From: Oceanithermus desulfurans
GTDB lineage: Bacteria; Deinococcota; Deinococci; Deinococcales; Marinithermaceae
Direction: 5' to 3'
NCBI RefSeq assembly: GCF_014201675.1
Contig: NZ_JACHEZ010000004.1
Span: forward strand, 1 to 64,000
Length of the DNA stretch: 64,000 bases
A program made the position numbers and the translations under genes. Every line of letters starts with the position of its first letter. Position 1 is the first letter of the stretch. The notes below the pieces were generated by a model, which was not told the DNA's origin, did not search any database, and saw only the letters and a list, made by a program, of their open reading frames with translations. Below are positions 42,139 to 50,129 of this stretch, piece after piece.

Positions 42139-44342
42139 CAGCCGCGGCGGACGACGCGCACGTCGGGGATCTCGCGCAGGGCCTGCTTGTAGCGCATGAG
42201 TTCTTCCTCGTTCCTGACCTCGAGGCGGATGCGCATACGCGCGACGTGGCCGCTCACCTGGGTGTCGGCCCCCAGCACGCTCTTACCCAGGCCGGCGAAG
42301 ACGTCCATCACGTCGCGCAGCAGGCCGGGGCGGTCGGAGGCCTCGAGGTGGATCTCGACGACGAAGTGGCCGGTCTTGCCGGTGTCCCAGCTGGCGGCGA
42401 TGCAGCGCTCGGGTTCGCTGCGCAGCAGCCGCTGCATGTTGGGGCAGTCGGCGCGGTGCACGGTGACGCCGCGGCCGCGGGTCACGTAGCCGAGGATGAC
42501 GTCGCCGCGCACCGGCTTGCAGCAGCTGGCCAGCTTGATGGGGGCCTGGAGATGGCCTTCGAGCAGGATGCCGCTGGGGCGCGGCGGGGTCTTGGGCGCC
42601 GGCTTGGGCTTCTCGCGCAGCTCGTTGGGAACGAGGATGCGGGCGATCTGGTGGGGCGTGACCCGGCTCTGGGCCAGCGCCAGGTAGACGTCCTCGGGGC
42701 TCTTCGGCAGGTTCAGCTTCTCGGCGGCGCGCTCCAGCTCCGCCTCGCTGGGGAGGCGCAGCCCCCGCCGCTTGAAGTACTTCTCCAGGGTGCGCTGGCC
42801 CTTGGCGAGCAGCTCGTCGCGCTCGGCGGCGCGGAAAAAGTGGCGGATCTTCTGGCGGGCCGAGCGCGAGTGGGCGAAGTTGAGCCAGTCCTTGCTGGGT
42901 CCCGGCGAGCTCTTGGAGGTGAGGATCTCGACGATGTCGCCGTTCTTGAGCTCGTAGCTGAGCGGCACGATCTTGCCGCCCACCTTGGCGCCGATCATGC
43001 GGTGGCCCACCTCGGTGTGGATGTGGTAGGCGAAGTCCACCGGGGTGGAGCCCTTGGGCAGGTCGATGACCCGCCCCTTGGGGGTGAAGACGAAGACGCG
43101 GCCCGAGAGCAGGTCGTGCTGCACGGCCTCGACGAAGTCGCGGCTGGTGGTGAAGTCGCGTTGCCACTCCTGCAGCAGCTCGATCCACCTCACCCGCCGC
43201 TTGAGCTGGTCGGGGTCGGTGAGGCCCTCCTTGTAAAGCCAGTGGGCGGCGACGCCGTACTCGGCGACGCGGTGCATCTCGCGGGTGCGGATCTGCACCT
43301 CGAGCGGCAGGCCGCCCGGGGTGATTACGGTGGTGTGCAGCGACTGGTAGCCGTTGGGCTTGGGCTGGGCGATGTAGTCCTTGACGCGGCCGGGGATGGG
43401 CGGCCAGAGGGCGTGCACCAGCCCCAGGACGTGGTAACAGACCTGTTTTTCGCGGGACGCGGTCTCCTCGGGGCTGGGTACCGGTTTGGGGTCGAGGATG
43501 ACGCGCAGGGCCAGCAGGTCGTAGATCTGCTCGAGCGTCTTCTCCTCCCGCTGCATCTTCTTCCAGATCGAGAAGAGGTGCTTGGTCCGGCCCGAGACCG
43601 AGAAGCCGTCCACCGAGAGGCCCAACACGTAATCGCTTTCGAGGGCGTGCTCCAGGGCGCTCTTGGCGTTCTCGACCACCTCGCGGTGGGCCTGGCTGTG
43701 GTGGGCCAGCCGTTCCACCAGCGCGGTGTACTCCTCGGGGTGCAGGTAGCGGAAGGCCAGATCCTCGAGCTCCAGCTTGATCTGCCCGATGCCCAGGCGG
43801 TGGGCCATGGGAGCGAAGATCTCGAGCGTCTCCTTGCTGATCCGCCGCTGCTTCTCGGGCGGCATGTACTCGAGGGTGCGCATGTTGTGGGTGCGGTCGG
43901 CGAGCTTGACGATGATGATGCGCAGGTCGCGGGTCATGGCGATGAACATCTGCCGCAGGTTCTCGGCCTGCTGGTCCTCGACGCTCGTCGCCATCTTGGA
44001 GAGCTTCGAGACCTTGGTCTCGCCCTCGACGATGCGCGCCACGTCCTCGCCGAAGCGCTTGCGAATCGTTTCGAAGCTCACCGACTCCACGTCCTCGACG
44101 GTGTCGTGCAGCAGCCCGGCGATCAGCGAGTCGGGGTCCATTTGCAGCTCGGCGAGGATCTCGGTGACCGCGACCGGGTGGGTGATGTAGGGCTCCCCCG
44201 AGCGGCGGTACTGGCCCACGTGGGCCTGGTAGGCGAAGTCCAGGGCCTCGCGCACGCGCACGCGCGCCTCCTCCGGCAGGTAGCCGAGCTTGGGCTCGAG
44301 CTGCTGCCAGAGGACGGTGGGGGTGATCGTCGCGGTTTCCAT
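42138..44342 (-). CDS. relA: Bifunctional (p)ppGpp synthetase/hydrolase (RelA/SpoT)
   Basis: 734 residues with the complete long-RSH order. HD hydrolase: PYITHPVAVTEILAELQMDP, LIAGLLHDTVEDVESVS. Synthetase: KTKHLFSIWKKMQREEKTLE, YDLLALRVIL, NGYQSLHTTVITPGGLPLEV, QIRTREMHRVAEYGVAAHWL. TGS: RVFVFTPKGRVIDLPKGSTP. C-terminal zinc-finger-like CCKPVRGD, and an ACT domain from about 665. Both catalytic domains appear intact, so it can make and break the alarmone. ATG 44342 is preferred over the GTG at 44372; TAGACT at 44375-44370 region could be part of its promoter. DUF92 gene is coupled downstream. Confidence 0.94.
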   Translation of the reverse strand: METATITPTVLWQQLEPKLGYLPEEARVRVREALDFAYQAHVGQYRRSGEPYITHPVAVTEILAELQMDPDSLIAGLLHDTVEDVESVSFETIRKRFGEDVARIVEGETKVSKLSKMATSVEDQQAENLRQMFIAMTRDLRIIIVKLADRTHNMRTLEYMPPEKQRRISKETLEIFAPMAHRLGIGQIKLELEDLAFRYLHPEEYTALVERLAHHSQAHREVVENAKSALEHALESDYVLGLSVDGFSVSGRTKHLFSIWKKMQREEKTLEQIYDLLALRVILDPKPVPSPEETASREKQVCYHVLGLVHALWPPIPGRVKDYIAQPKPNGYQSLHTTVITPGGLPLEVQIRTREMHRVAEYGVAAHWLYKEGLTDPDQLKRRVRWIELLQEWQRDFTTSRDFVEAVQHDLLSGRVFVFTPKGRVIDLPKGSTPVDFAYHIHTEVGHRMIGAKVGGKIVPLSYELKNGDIVEILTSKSSPGPSKDWLNFAHSRSARQKIRHFFRAAERDELLAKGQRTLEKYFKRRGLRLPSEAELERAAEKLNLPKSPEDVYLALAQSRVTPHQIARILVPNELREKPKPAPKTPPRPSGILLEGHLQAPIKLASCCKPVRGDVILGYVTRGRGVTVHRADCPNMQRLLRSEPERCIAASWDTGKTGHFVVEIHLEASDRPGLLRDVMDVFAGLGKSVLGADTQVSGHVARMRIRLEVRNEEELMRYKQALREIPDVRVVRRG

Positions 44343-44392
44343 CGTGCGCCTGCGTATTCTCCAGTCTAGCACGCGTATGCAGAAACCCTGAA

Positions 44393-44420
44393 TAAAGCAA
44401 GACCCCGCCCGGAGGCGGGG
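44393..44420 (-). terminator. Terminator of tRNA-Leu
   Basis: Reverse strand stem CCCCGCC / GGCGGGG (44420-44414 / 44409-44403) with four-base loop, followed by TCTTGCTTTATT. Confidence 0.85.
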
Positions 44421-44447
44421 CGCGAACCTGCCGAAGCAGGGGAGGGT

Positions 44448-44535
44448 TGGTGCCGGGAAGGGGACTTGAACCCCTACGGCCTAAGCGGCCACTAGCCCCT
44501 CAAGCTAGCGCGTCTACCAATTCCGCCATCCCGGC
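44448..44535 (-). tRNA. tRNA-Leu (GAG)
   Basis: 88 bases including encoded CCA. Acceptor GCCGGGA/TCCCGGC, D-arm with GGTAGACGC, anticodon stem CTAGC/GCTAG around TTGAGGG (anticodon GAG, plus-strand 44499-44501), long variable arm (GGCCGCTTAGGCC), T-arm with GGTTCAAGTCC. Confidence 0.97.
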
Positions 44536-44553
44536 GCGTAGCGCGCAACATTC

Positions 44554-44582
44554 ATGGTATCGGGACGCCTGCAGGGTGTCAA
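44554..44582 (-). promoter_or_regulatory. Promoter of tRNA-Leu
   Basis: TTGACA (44582 to 44577), 17-base spacer, TACCAT (44559 to 44554), 18 bases before the mature 5' end. Same -10 sequence and spacing as the tRNA-Gly promoter. Confidence 0.85.
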
Positions 44583-44656
44583 GAAGGGGCCAGGAGCCCC
44601 GCCGCTGCGCGGGCGGAGCGGTCCGGGACTCGCGCGCGATGGGGCTCGCGCGGCCG

Positions 44657-46060
44657 CTACGGTGCGGCGACCTCGAGGGTGCCGAGCCAGTTGACGCCGT
44701 CGTAGTCGAGGTCGTTGGCGAGACGAATCGCGTACTCGGGGCGCGTCGCCAGCCGCGGCGCGGGGTCACGTACGGCTACGCCAAAGCGCCAGCGCCCGGC
44801 TTCGAGGCCAGCGATCCCCTCTTGGACGAAGGTTTCCGTAGCACCCGCCGCGAGTGTGCGCAGGTCGAAGCCGAGCGGCCGCTCCACGGTCCGGTCACCT
44901 CGTCGCAGCACGAGCACCACGTTGTAGCGCCGCTTGAGCCGTGAAAAGCCGTCGTTGCGCAGATTGAGCCGGAAGGCCCAGGCCTTGCCCGCGGGCGCCT
45001 TGGTCCAGGCGGCTTCCTCCACCACCAGCCGGTAGCCCATGCGCGCGGCGATCTCGCCGTAAATCCCGTCCTGGCGCCAGCGGTCCAGCATGCCCGGGTG
45101 GTAGTCCGCGTTCAGGTAGTCCAGGTGGGCGCGCTCCAGCTCGGCCAGCGCCCGCGCGCCTCGGGCGCGGGCGGGGTCGTCGCGGTCTTCGGCCTCGCAG
45201 GTCTCGCCGCCGAAGACCAGGTAGGCGTTCTCGGCGTAGGTGAAGGCGCGCCACTGGGCGACGCGTTCGGGGGGCACGTCGGGGTAGGTGCCCACGTCGT
45301 TGGCGCTCGAAAGGAAGCAGTCGTTCAGGTGGGCGATGCGTCCCCGCAGCCCCGCGCTCTCCGCGAAGCCCCCTACGGGTTCGGGCGGGGGCGGCACGTC
45401 GTCGTCGCCCGTGAAGCTCACGTCCCCCAGGTAGCGCGCCTTGTCCGCGGGGTAGCGGACGGCCACCGGCAGATCGTCGTAGCCCGCGTCCGCTAGAGCG
45501 CCCAAGAGGGCGTCCAGGACGTACTTCTTTTCGGCCGCGCCGTCGTGGCAGGGGCCGCTGGCCTGCCAGCAGTGCCACTCGCCCCAGCGGCCCAAAAAGC
45601 CCGCCTGCAGCACCGCGATCACGTCGGCGTTGGCCTGGATGAGGGGCAGCAGCTGCTCGAGGTGGCGGGTGATCCGGCTCCACTCGGCGTCGCCCGCTTC
45701 GCTGTAGCGGAAACGCAGGATTAGCTTGAAGCCGTGCCGCCGCACCAGGTCGAAGCCACGTTGCAGGGCCGCGAGCTCGGCCTCCGTCAGCTCGCGGTCC
45801 GCCGGCAGCCAGGTCTCGTAGGGGTAGGCCAGGGTGTAGCCCTGCGCGCGCACCGCGGCGTACGCGTCTTCGTCGGGGTGGAGCAGGTCGATGCCGGTGG
45901 TGAAGAAACCCCGGCCGGGGTTGAGCAGGTTCTGCGTAAGCGGCAGCGGCGCGGGCGCGAGGGTCGTCCAGCTCCCGCCGCCCGGCGCCTGTCCGGAGGT
46001 GCATCCGGCGAAGAAGCTCAGCGCCAGTGCGAGGGTGAGGGCGGGAATCGTCCTGGGCAC
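44657..46060 (-). CDS. DUF4832/DUF4874-like lipoprotein
   Basis: 467 residues. Lipobox FAGC (Cys20). QNLLNPGRGFFTTGIDLLHP, LAYPYETWLPADRELTEAEL, LILRFRYSEAGDAEW, VIAVLQAGFLGRWGEWHCWQ, and LPVAVRYPADKARYLGDVSF follow the DUF4874/DUF4832 pattern, a TIM-barrel (glycoside-hydrolase-like) fold. A C-terminal beta-sandwich (about 345-460) completes it. Members occur near polysaccharide genes; the substrate here is unknown. GTG start with AGGAGGAACAC upstream. Faces the outside as a lipoprotein. Confidence 0.85.
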   Translation of the reverse strand: MPRTIPALTLALALSFFAGCTSGQAPGGGSWTTLAPAPLPLTQNLLNPGRGFFTTGIDLLHPDEDAYAAVRAQGYTLAYPYETWLPADRELTEAELAALQRGFDLVRRHGFKLILRFRYSEAGDAEWSRITRHLEQLLPLIQANADVIAVLQAGFLGRWGEWHCWQASGPCHDGAAEKKYVLDALLGALADAGYDDLPVAVRYPADKARYLGDVSFTGDDDVPPPPEPVGGFAESAGLRGRIAHLNDCFLSSANDVGTYPDVPPERVAQWRAFTYAENAYLVFGGETCEAEDRDDPARARGARALAELERAHLDYLNADYHPGMLDRWRQDGIYGEIAARMGYRLVVEEAAWTKAPAGKAWAFRLNLRNDGFSRLKRRYNVVLVLRRGDRTVERPLGFDLRTLAAGATETFVQEGIAGLEAGRWRFGVAVRDPAPRLATRPEYAIRLANDLDYDGVNWLGTLEVAAP

Positions 46061-46072
46061 GGTGTGTTCCTC

Positions 46073-47335
46073 CTAGCGACGGTCGTCGGGTTGGATCCTG
46101 GGGGTGTAGGCTCCCGCCTGCTCGTAGGCGTTTTGCAGCGAGCGGGAGACGCCGAGGCTGTAGGTGTGCCGCCCCGGTATGCGCGGGTAGCTTTCGGGGC
46201 CGGTGTCCCAGAGGAGCGCCGTCCGGGCGTTTTCGGGGAAGCGGTCGAGGTAACGGTCCAGGCGCTTGGCGAAGGCGCTTTCCACGCCCAGGGCGATGGC
46301 GTAGGGGTAGAGCCGGCGCAGGGTCTCGGGGGCGTCTTCCGGGGCGCCGAGCCGGCGGAGCTCCCGCTCGTCGGTCGTGCCCAGGTAGCGGGCCAGACCC
46401 AGGAGGTGGCGCCAGGCCTCGGCCCCTTTGGGGGTGAAGGCGGACGTCCGCTCGCCGGCCCATACGGTCACCAGCGCCAGGACCGCCGCCAGGGCGCCGG
46501 CGGCGGCGCCCGCCGCGAGGCTCAGGTAGAGCCCGCCCAGCAGCGGCACGCCGAAGACCAAGACCAGGTTCCCGGCCGCCCGCAGCAGCTCGCGCAGGGG
46601 GTTTTGCCCCGGCACCAGCCGGTAGCGTTCCCAGGCCAGCGCCGCAGCGCGCAGCGCCGAGGCGGCGAGAAAAACGTAGGCGTAGCTGAAGACCCCGACC
46701 AACAGGGCGGCGTCGAGGCGGGCGTAGGCCAGCCCTGCGGCCGCGGCGATCGCCAGCGGCGCCAGGGCCGTGCCCACCATTGCTGCGGCGGGCTTGGAGC
46801 GCAGGTAGGGGGCCGCCCGCCGGGCCAGGTTGCGCTCCAGCTCGGAGCGGGCCAGCAGCAGGACCGCGGCGTGCTCGCGCCCCAGCTCGATCTGAGGGCG
46901 GCGCCGCGGCAGCAGCGCTTCCAGCAGGGCGCGCAGCTCGAGCGGCGGGCGCTCCTCGGGCGGCCGCGGTGCGCGGTCGATGCGCGGTTTGGGCCCGCCC
47001 ACCACGCTCACGAACCCGAGCGCCGCCAGCTCGGCCACCGCCGCGGTGAAGACCCGGGAGGTCACGCTGCGGTCGGTCAGGTAGGCGGCCAGCGCCGCGC
47101 TCACACCAGCGGGCGGCTCGAAGCGGGGTATCACCACCCCGGCGGTTCGGCCCGTCTGTCGGACGCGGGCCGCAATGAGGACGAGGGTGAGCAGCAGAGC
47201 TCCGGCCAGCAGGCCCACGATCAGGCCGGGGCCCGCCGGCGCAGGAGCCGGGCGGGCTGCCTGCACCCCCGTGGGGATGAAGAGCGCCGCCGCCAGCGCG
47301 GCGATCGCGGCCGGGAGGGACGCGGTAGGTCTCAT
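46073..47335 (-). CDS. DUF2207-type membrane protein lacking the N-terminal domain
   Basis: 420 residues. Signal-like N-terminus and one span (GLIVGLLAGALLLTLVLIAA), then the same order as the C-terminal two thirds of the gene upstream: VVIPRFEPPAGVSAALAAYL, TDRSVTSRVFTAAVAELAAL, two double-span membrane blocks, HLLGLARYLGTTDERELRR, and LYPYAIALGVESAFAKRLDR. The roughly 200-residue extracytoplasmic DUF2207 beta domain is missing. ATG lies nine bases after TAAAAT, which contains the stop codon of the upstream paralogue. A recent tandem duplication followed by loss of the exposed domain explains it best. Confidence 0.85.
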   Translation of the reverse strand: MRPTASLPAAIAALAAALFIPTGVQAARPAPAPAGPGLIVGLLAGALLLTLVLIAARVRQTGRTAGVVIPRFEPPAGVSAALAAYLTDRSVTSRVFTAAVAELAALGFVSVVGGPKPRIDRAPRPPEERPPLELRALLEALLPRRRPQIELGREHAAVLLLARSELERNLARRAAPYLRSKPAAAMVGTALAPLAIAAAAGLAYARLDAALLVGVFSYAYVFLAASALRAAALAWERYRLVPGQNPLRELLRAAGNLVLVFGVPLLGGLYLSLAAGAAAGALAAVLALVTVWAGERTSAFTPKGAEAWRHLLGLARYLGTTDERELRRLGAPEDAPETLRRLYPYAIALGVESAFAKRLDRYLDRFPENARTALLWDTGPESYPRIPGRHTYSLGVSRSLQNAYEQAGAYTPRIQPDDRR

Positions 47336-47344
47336 CTTGTAATG

Positions 47345-47350
47345 ATTTTA
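47345..47350 (-). promoter_or_regulatory. -10 box of the short DUF2207 paralogue, made from the upstream stop codon
   Basis: TAAAAT on the reverse strand, nine bases before the ATG; its TAA ends the long paralogue. Confidence 0.45.
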
Positions 47351-49219
47351 CCACCCACCGCCGCCACCGCCGCCGACGCCGCCCCCGGAGAAGCCGCCGC
47401 CGGATCCGCCGCTCGAGGCGCTGTGCAGGCGTGCGTAGGCCGTTTGCAGCGCCCGGGAAACGCCGGTGCTGTAGCCCGCGAAGTCGGCGTGGGGGTGGGC
47501 GTCCTGGCCGGTGCCCCAGACCAGGACGCGGGGGGCCGCCTCGGGGTGGGCGCTCAGGTAGCGCTCGAGCCTCCGGGCGAAGACGCTCTCCAGACCCAGG
47601 GCGATGGCGTAGGGGTAGAGCTCGCGCAGGGTCTCGGGGGCGTCCTCGGGAGCTTCGATGCGGCGCAGCTCGGCCGCGTCGGTGGTTCCCAGGTAGCGCG
47701 CCAGCCCCAGCAGGTGCCGCCAAAGGGCGGCACCCTCGGGGGTGAACGCCGGGATCAGGTAGAGGCCGAGGGCCCCGACGAGCGCCAGCCCCGCGGCCAG
47801 CAGCCCGGTGGCCATTCCCGCGTAGAGGCCCAGGAAGAAGCCGCCCAGCAGCGGCGCGCCGAAGACGAAGAAGAGGTTTCCGGCGATACGCAGCAACTCG
47901 CCCAGCGGGTTCAGCCCCGGCACCAGCCGGTAACGTTCCCAGGCCAGCGCCGCCGCGTGCAGCGCCGCCGCAGCGAAGATCAGGTAGAAGAGCACGGCCA
48001 CCCCGGCGAAGACCGCGACGCCGAAGTCGCCGGCGAGGTAGCCCGCCAGCGCTGCGATCGCCAGCATGGCCACGGCCGCGCCCGCGAGCGCCGCCGCGGG
48101 GTTGGGGCGCAGGTAGGGGGCCGTTCGCCGGGCCAGGCTGCGCCCTAGCTTGGACCGCGCCCGCCGCAGTGTCTCGGCGTTCGCGCGGTCCAGCGTGATC
48201 TGCGGCCGCCGCCGGGGCACCAGCGCTTCCAGTAGGGCGCGCAGCTCGGGCGGCAGGCGTTCGTCGGTCGGCTTGGAGGTGCGGGCGACGCGGGGCTCGG
48301 AACCGTCCGAGACCTCGACGAAGCCCCGCGCGGCCAGCTCGGCCAAGGCCGCGGCGAAGCTTCGGGGGGTTACGTTGCGGTCGGTCAGGTAGGCGGCCAG
48401 CGCCGCGCTCGCCCCCTCGGGCGGCCGGAACCGGGGGATCACCGGCGCGCCGCCGGGGTCGCGCCCGGAACGGAACCAGGCCGCTGCGTCGAAGAGTACG
48501 ATTGCGGCCAGGACGAGGCCCAGTCCCGCCACCAGCGGATCGAGGGGCGGCCGCGCGACGGGCAGGGCCGCCAGCGGCCAGGCGGCGTAGAGGGTCAGCC
48601 CCGAGCCCGGCGGCAGCGTCTGCGCGTGGCGGTAGACGAGGGCCCCTTCTTCGGCGCGCAGGGGGGCCCGACTCTGCGAACCCAGCGGCCCGTAGTAGAC
48701 CCGCGCCTCCACAGCGTCGGGATCGAGGCCCGCGGGCAGGACGAGGCGGACGCTCGTGCGCTGGATCGGGAAGCTCCAGTCGTTGCCGGTCACGTTCCAC
48801 TCGAGCTCGCCGCGGCCGGAGCGGGCGAGGCTGGCGTATTCGGCGCGGTAGCGCAGGGTGTAACGGTGCACCCCGGTGGGGGCGAGGGCCGCGGGCGAGC
48901 CCAGGTAGACGCGCAGGCCCTGGGCCGAAGTCTGGACCCGCCAGGGGACCGGTTCGTCGTCGAGCCACGCGCCTTCGATGGTGTAGCGCACGGCGGCCTG
49001 GGACGACGCCCCCCAGGCCGCCACCGGCCGCTTGAGCAGGTCGCGGTAGAGGCCGTGGCGGATGCGGTCGTGCTCGATCCGCACCGTCAGGTCTTCGGTC
49101 ACCTCGAGGTGGCCGCCGGGCAGGAGCACGAGCTCGGATTGGAAGTCGAGGACCGCCTCGCGGGCCTGTGCGAGGCCGAAGAGCGCCGCCAGCAGCAGGG
49201 GCAGGAGCCGCGCTACCAC
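47348..49219 (-). CDS. DUF2207 domain membrane protein
   Basis: 623 residues. Signal peptide (LLPLLLAALFGLAQA), extracytoplasmic DUF2207 beta domain (about 18-215: GGHLEVTEDLTVRIEHDRIR, HGLYRDLLKRP, YTLRYRAEYAS, ELEWNVTGNDWSFPIQRTSV), a membrane span, a winged-helix-like cytoplasmic part (VIPRFRPPEGASAALAAYLT), more spans, and a Gly-rich tail (GGGFSGGGVGGGGGGGW). Coupled to lemA: the GTG overlaps the lemA stop by seven bases, with GGAGG in the lemA end. LemA-DUF2207 pairs are common; function in the envelope is not established. Confidence 0.9.
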   Translation of the reverse strand: MVARLLPLLLAALFGLAQAREAVLDFQSELVLLPGGHLEVTEDLTVRIEHDRIRHGLYRDLLKRPVAAWGASSQAAVRYTIEGAWLDDEPVPWRVQTSAQGLRVYLGSPAALAPTGVHRYTLRYRAEYASLARSGRGELEWNVTGNDWSFPIQRTSVRLVLPAGLDPDAVEARVYYGPLGSQSRAPLRAEEGALVYRHAQTLPPGSGLTLYAAWPLAALPVARPPLDPLVAGLGLVLAAIVLFDAAAWFRSGRDPGGAPVIPRFRPPEGASAALAAYLTDRNVTPRSFAAALAELAARGFVEVSDGSEPRVARTSKPTDERLPPELRALLEALVPRRRPQITLDRANAETLRRARSKLGRSLARRTAPYLRPNPAAALAGAAVAMLAIAALAGYLAGDFGVAVFAGVAVLFYLIFAAAALHAAALAWERYRLVPGLNPLGELLRIAGNLFFVFGAPLLGGFFLGLYAGMATGLLAAGLALVGALGLYLIPAFTPEGAALWRHLLGLARYLGTTDAAELRRIEAPEDAPETLRELYPYAIALGLESVFARRLERYLSAHPEAAPRVLVWGTGQDAHPHADFAGYSTGVSRALQTAYARLHSASSGGSGGGFSGGGVGGGGGGGW

Positions 49220-49752
49220 TTCACCTCCGGCGGCCGGGCCTCGGTGGCCAGCGGCAGTTCGAAGTAGCGCGCCGGGGTGAAGCCGAAGCGGCGGGCGACG
49301 AGGAGGGTGGGAAACGACTCGAGCAGGGTGTTGTAGACCCGCACCGCCCCGTTGTAGTAGCGCCGCGCCAGCTGCAACGCTTCCTCTACCTCGACGAGCT
49401 GCCGCTGCAGGCTCAGGAAGTTGGCGCTCGCCTTCAGGTCGGGGTAGGCCTCGGCCACCGCCAGCAGCTGCTCCAGCCCGCGACTCAGCTCGGCCTCTTC
49501 CTCCAGGTCGGGTACGCTGCGGCTGCGCAGCCGTGCCACCCGCTCGAGCAGCCCCCGCTCGTGCCGGGCGTAGGCCCCCACCGCGTCGACGAGCAAGGGC
49601 ACCAGGTCGTGCCGGCGCTTGAGCTGCACGTCGATCCCCGACCAGCCCTCCTTCACCGCGTTGCGCGCGGAGACGAGCCGGTTGTAAGTCCAGGCGAGCC
49701 ACAGCGCGAGCAGCACGACGGCCGCCCAGAGCGTCAGCGATAAGGAGTTCAC
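49213..49752 (-). CDS. LemA family protein
   Basis: 179 residues. N-terminal membrane anchor (LWAAVVLLALWLAWTYNRLV), then the LemA helical bundle: ARNAVKEGWSGIDVQLKRRH, DLVPLLVDAVGAYARHERGL, AVAEAYPDLKASANFLSLQR, YYNGAVRVYNTLLESFPTLL, and FTPARYFELP. Most of the protein would lie outside the membrane. GTG start nine bases after TAACAT. First gene of a lemA-DUF2207-DUF2207 operon. Confidence 0.94.
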   Translation of the reverse strand: MNSLSLTLWAAVVLLALWLAWTYNRLVSARNAVKEGWSGIDVQLKRRHDLVPLLVDAVGAYARHERGLLERVARLRSRSVPDLEEEAELSRGLEQLLAVAEAYPDLKASANFLSLQRQLVEVEEALQLARRYYNGAVRVYNTLLESFPTLLVARRFGFTPARYFELPLATEARPPEVKW

Positions 49753-49761
49753 GTCTCAATC

Positions 49762-49767
49762 ATGTTA
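49762..49767 (-). promoter_or_regulatory. Possible -10 box of lemA
   Basis: TAACAT on the reverse strand, nine bases before the GTG; would give a leader of at most a few bases. Confidence 0.35.
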
Positions 49768-49836
49768 CACGCGAGGGCGTTGGGGCTACGGGGCGCCAAG
49801 AAGAGGCCCCCTACCGGCCGCGACGCGCGGCGGGCG

Positions 49837-49953
49837 TCAGCGCGCCGCGCGCAGAATTGCGGTCGCGAGGACGAAACCCAGGGAGCCAAGCAGCGCCAGG
49901 TAGGCCGCCGAGCGCCGGGCTGACGTCGGACCACCGCCGATGGCGCAGATCAC
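49837..49953 (-). CDS. Possible 38-residue single-span membrane peptide
   Basis: GTG frame with a short N-terminus, two arginines and one good hydrophobic helix (SAAYLALLGSLGFVLATAIL) ending in LRAAR. The third-position GC bias resembles real genes nearby. GGAG is only two bases from the GTG, too close for a normal ribosome-binding site, so it may be chance. It lies in a 377-base gap that otherwise shows no gene. Confidence 0.3.
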   Translation of the reverse strand: MICAIGGGPTSARRSAAYLALLGSLGFVLATAILRAAR

Positions 49954-50129
49954 GCTCCTATCCCAAGAAACTTTTAGCCCGACGGCATGGTTTTATAAGA
50001 TTTTTACGCATAAAGCTACCGTATGTGGCTAAATAAGGATGTGGGTGGATGATTATTGCAGTAATTACCCTGGCATCGTGTAACTGTCAATGCATTAACC
50101 CACGGAGAGATATGAAAGGAGATTTAGAT
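49954..50129 (+). promoter_or_regulatory. AT-rich upstream region of the collagen-like gene
   Basis: About 175 bases far richer in A+T than the rest of the window, with TTTTATAAGATTTTTAC near 49990 and TTGCAG at 50055. A promoter is very likely inside, but I cannot choose one -10/-35 pair with confidence. AAAGGAG at 50116-50121 is the ribosome-binding site. Confidence 0.5.

Noticed and set aside
49749-49934. 61-residue reverse frame before lemA
   Set aside because: Arg/Ser/Pro-rich shadow composition; overlaps the lemA start and -10 region.
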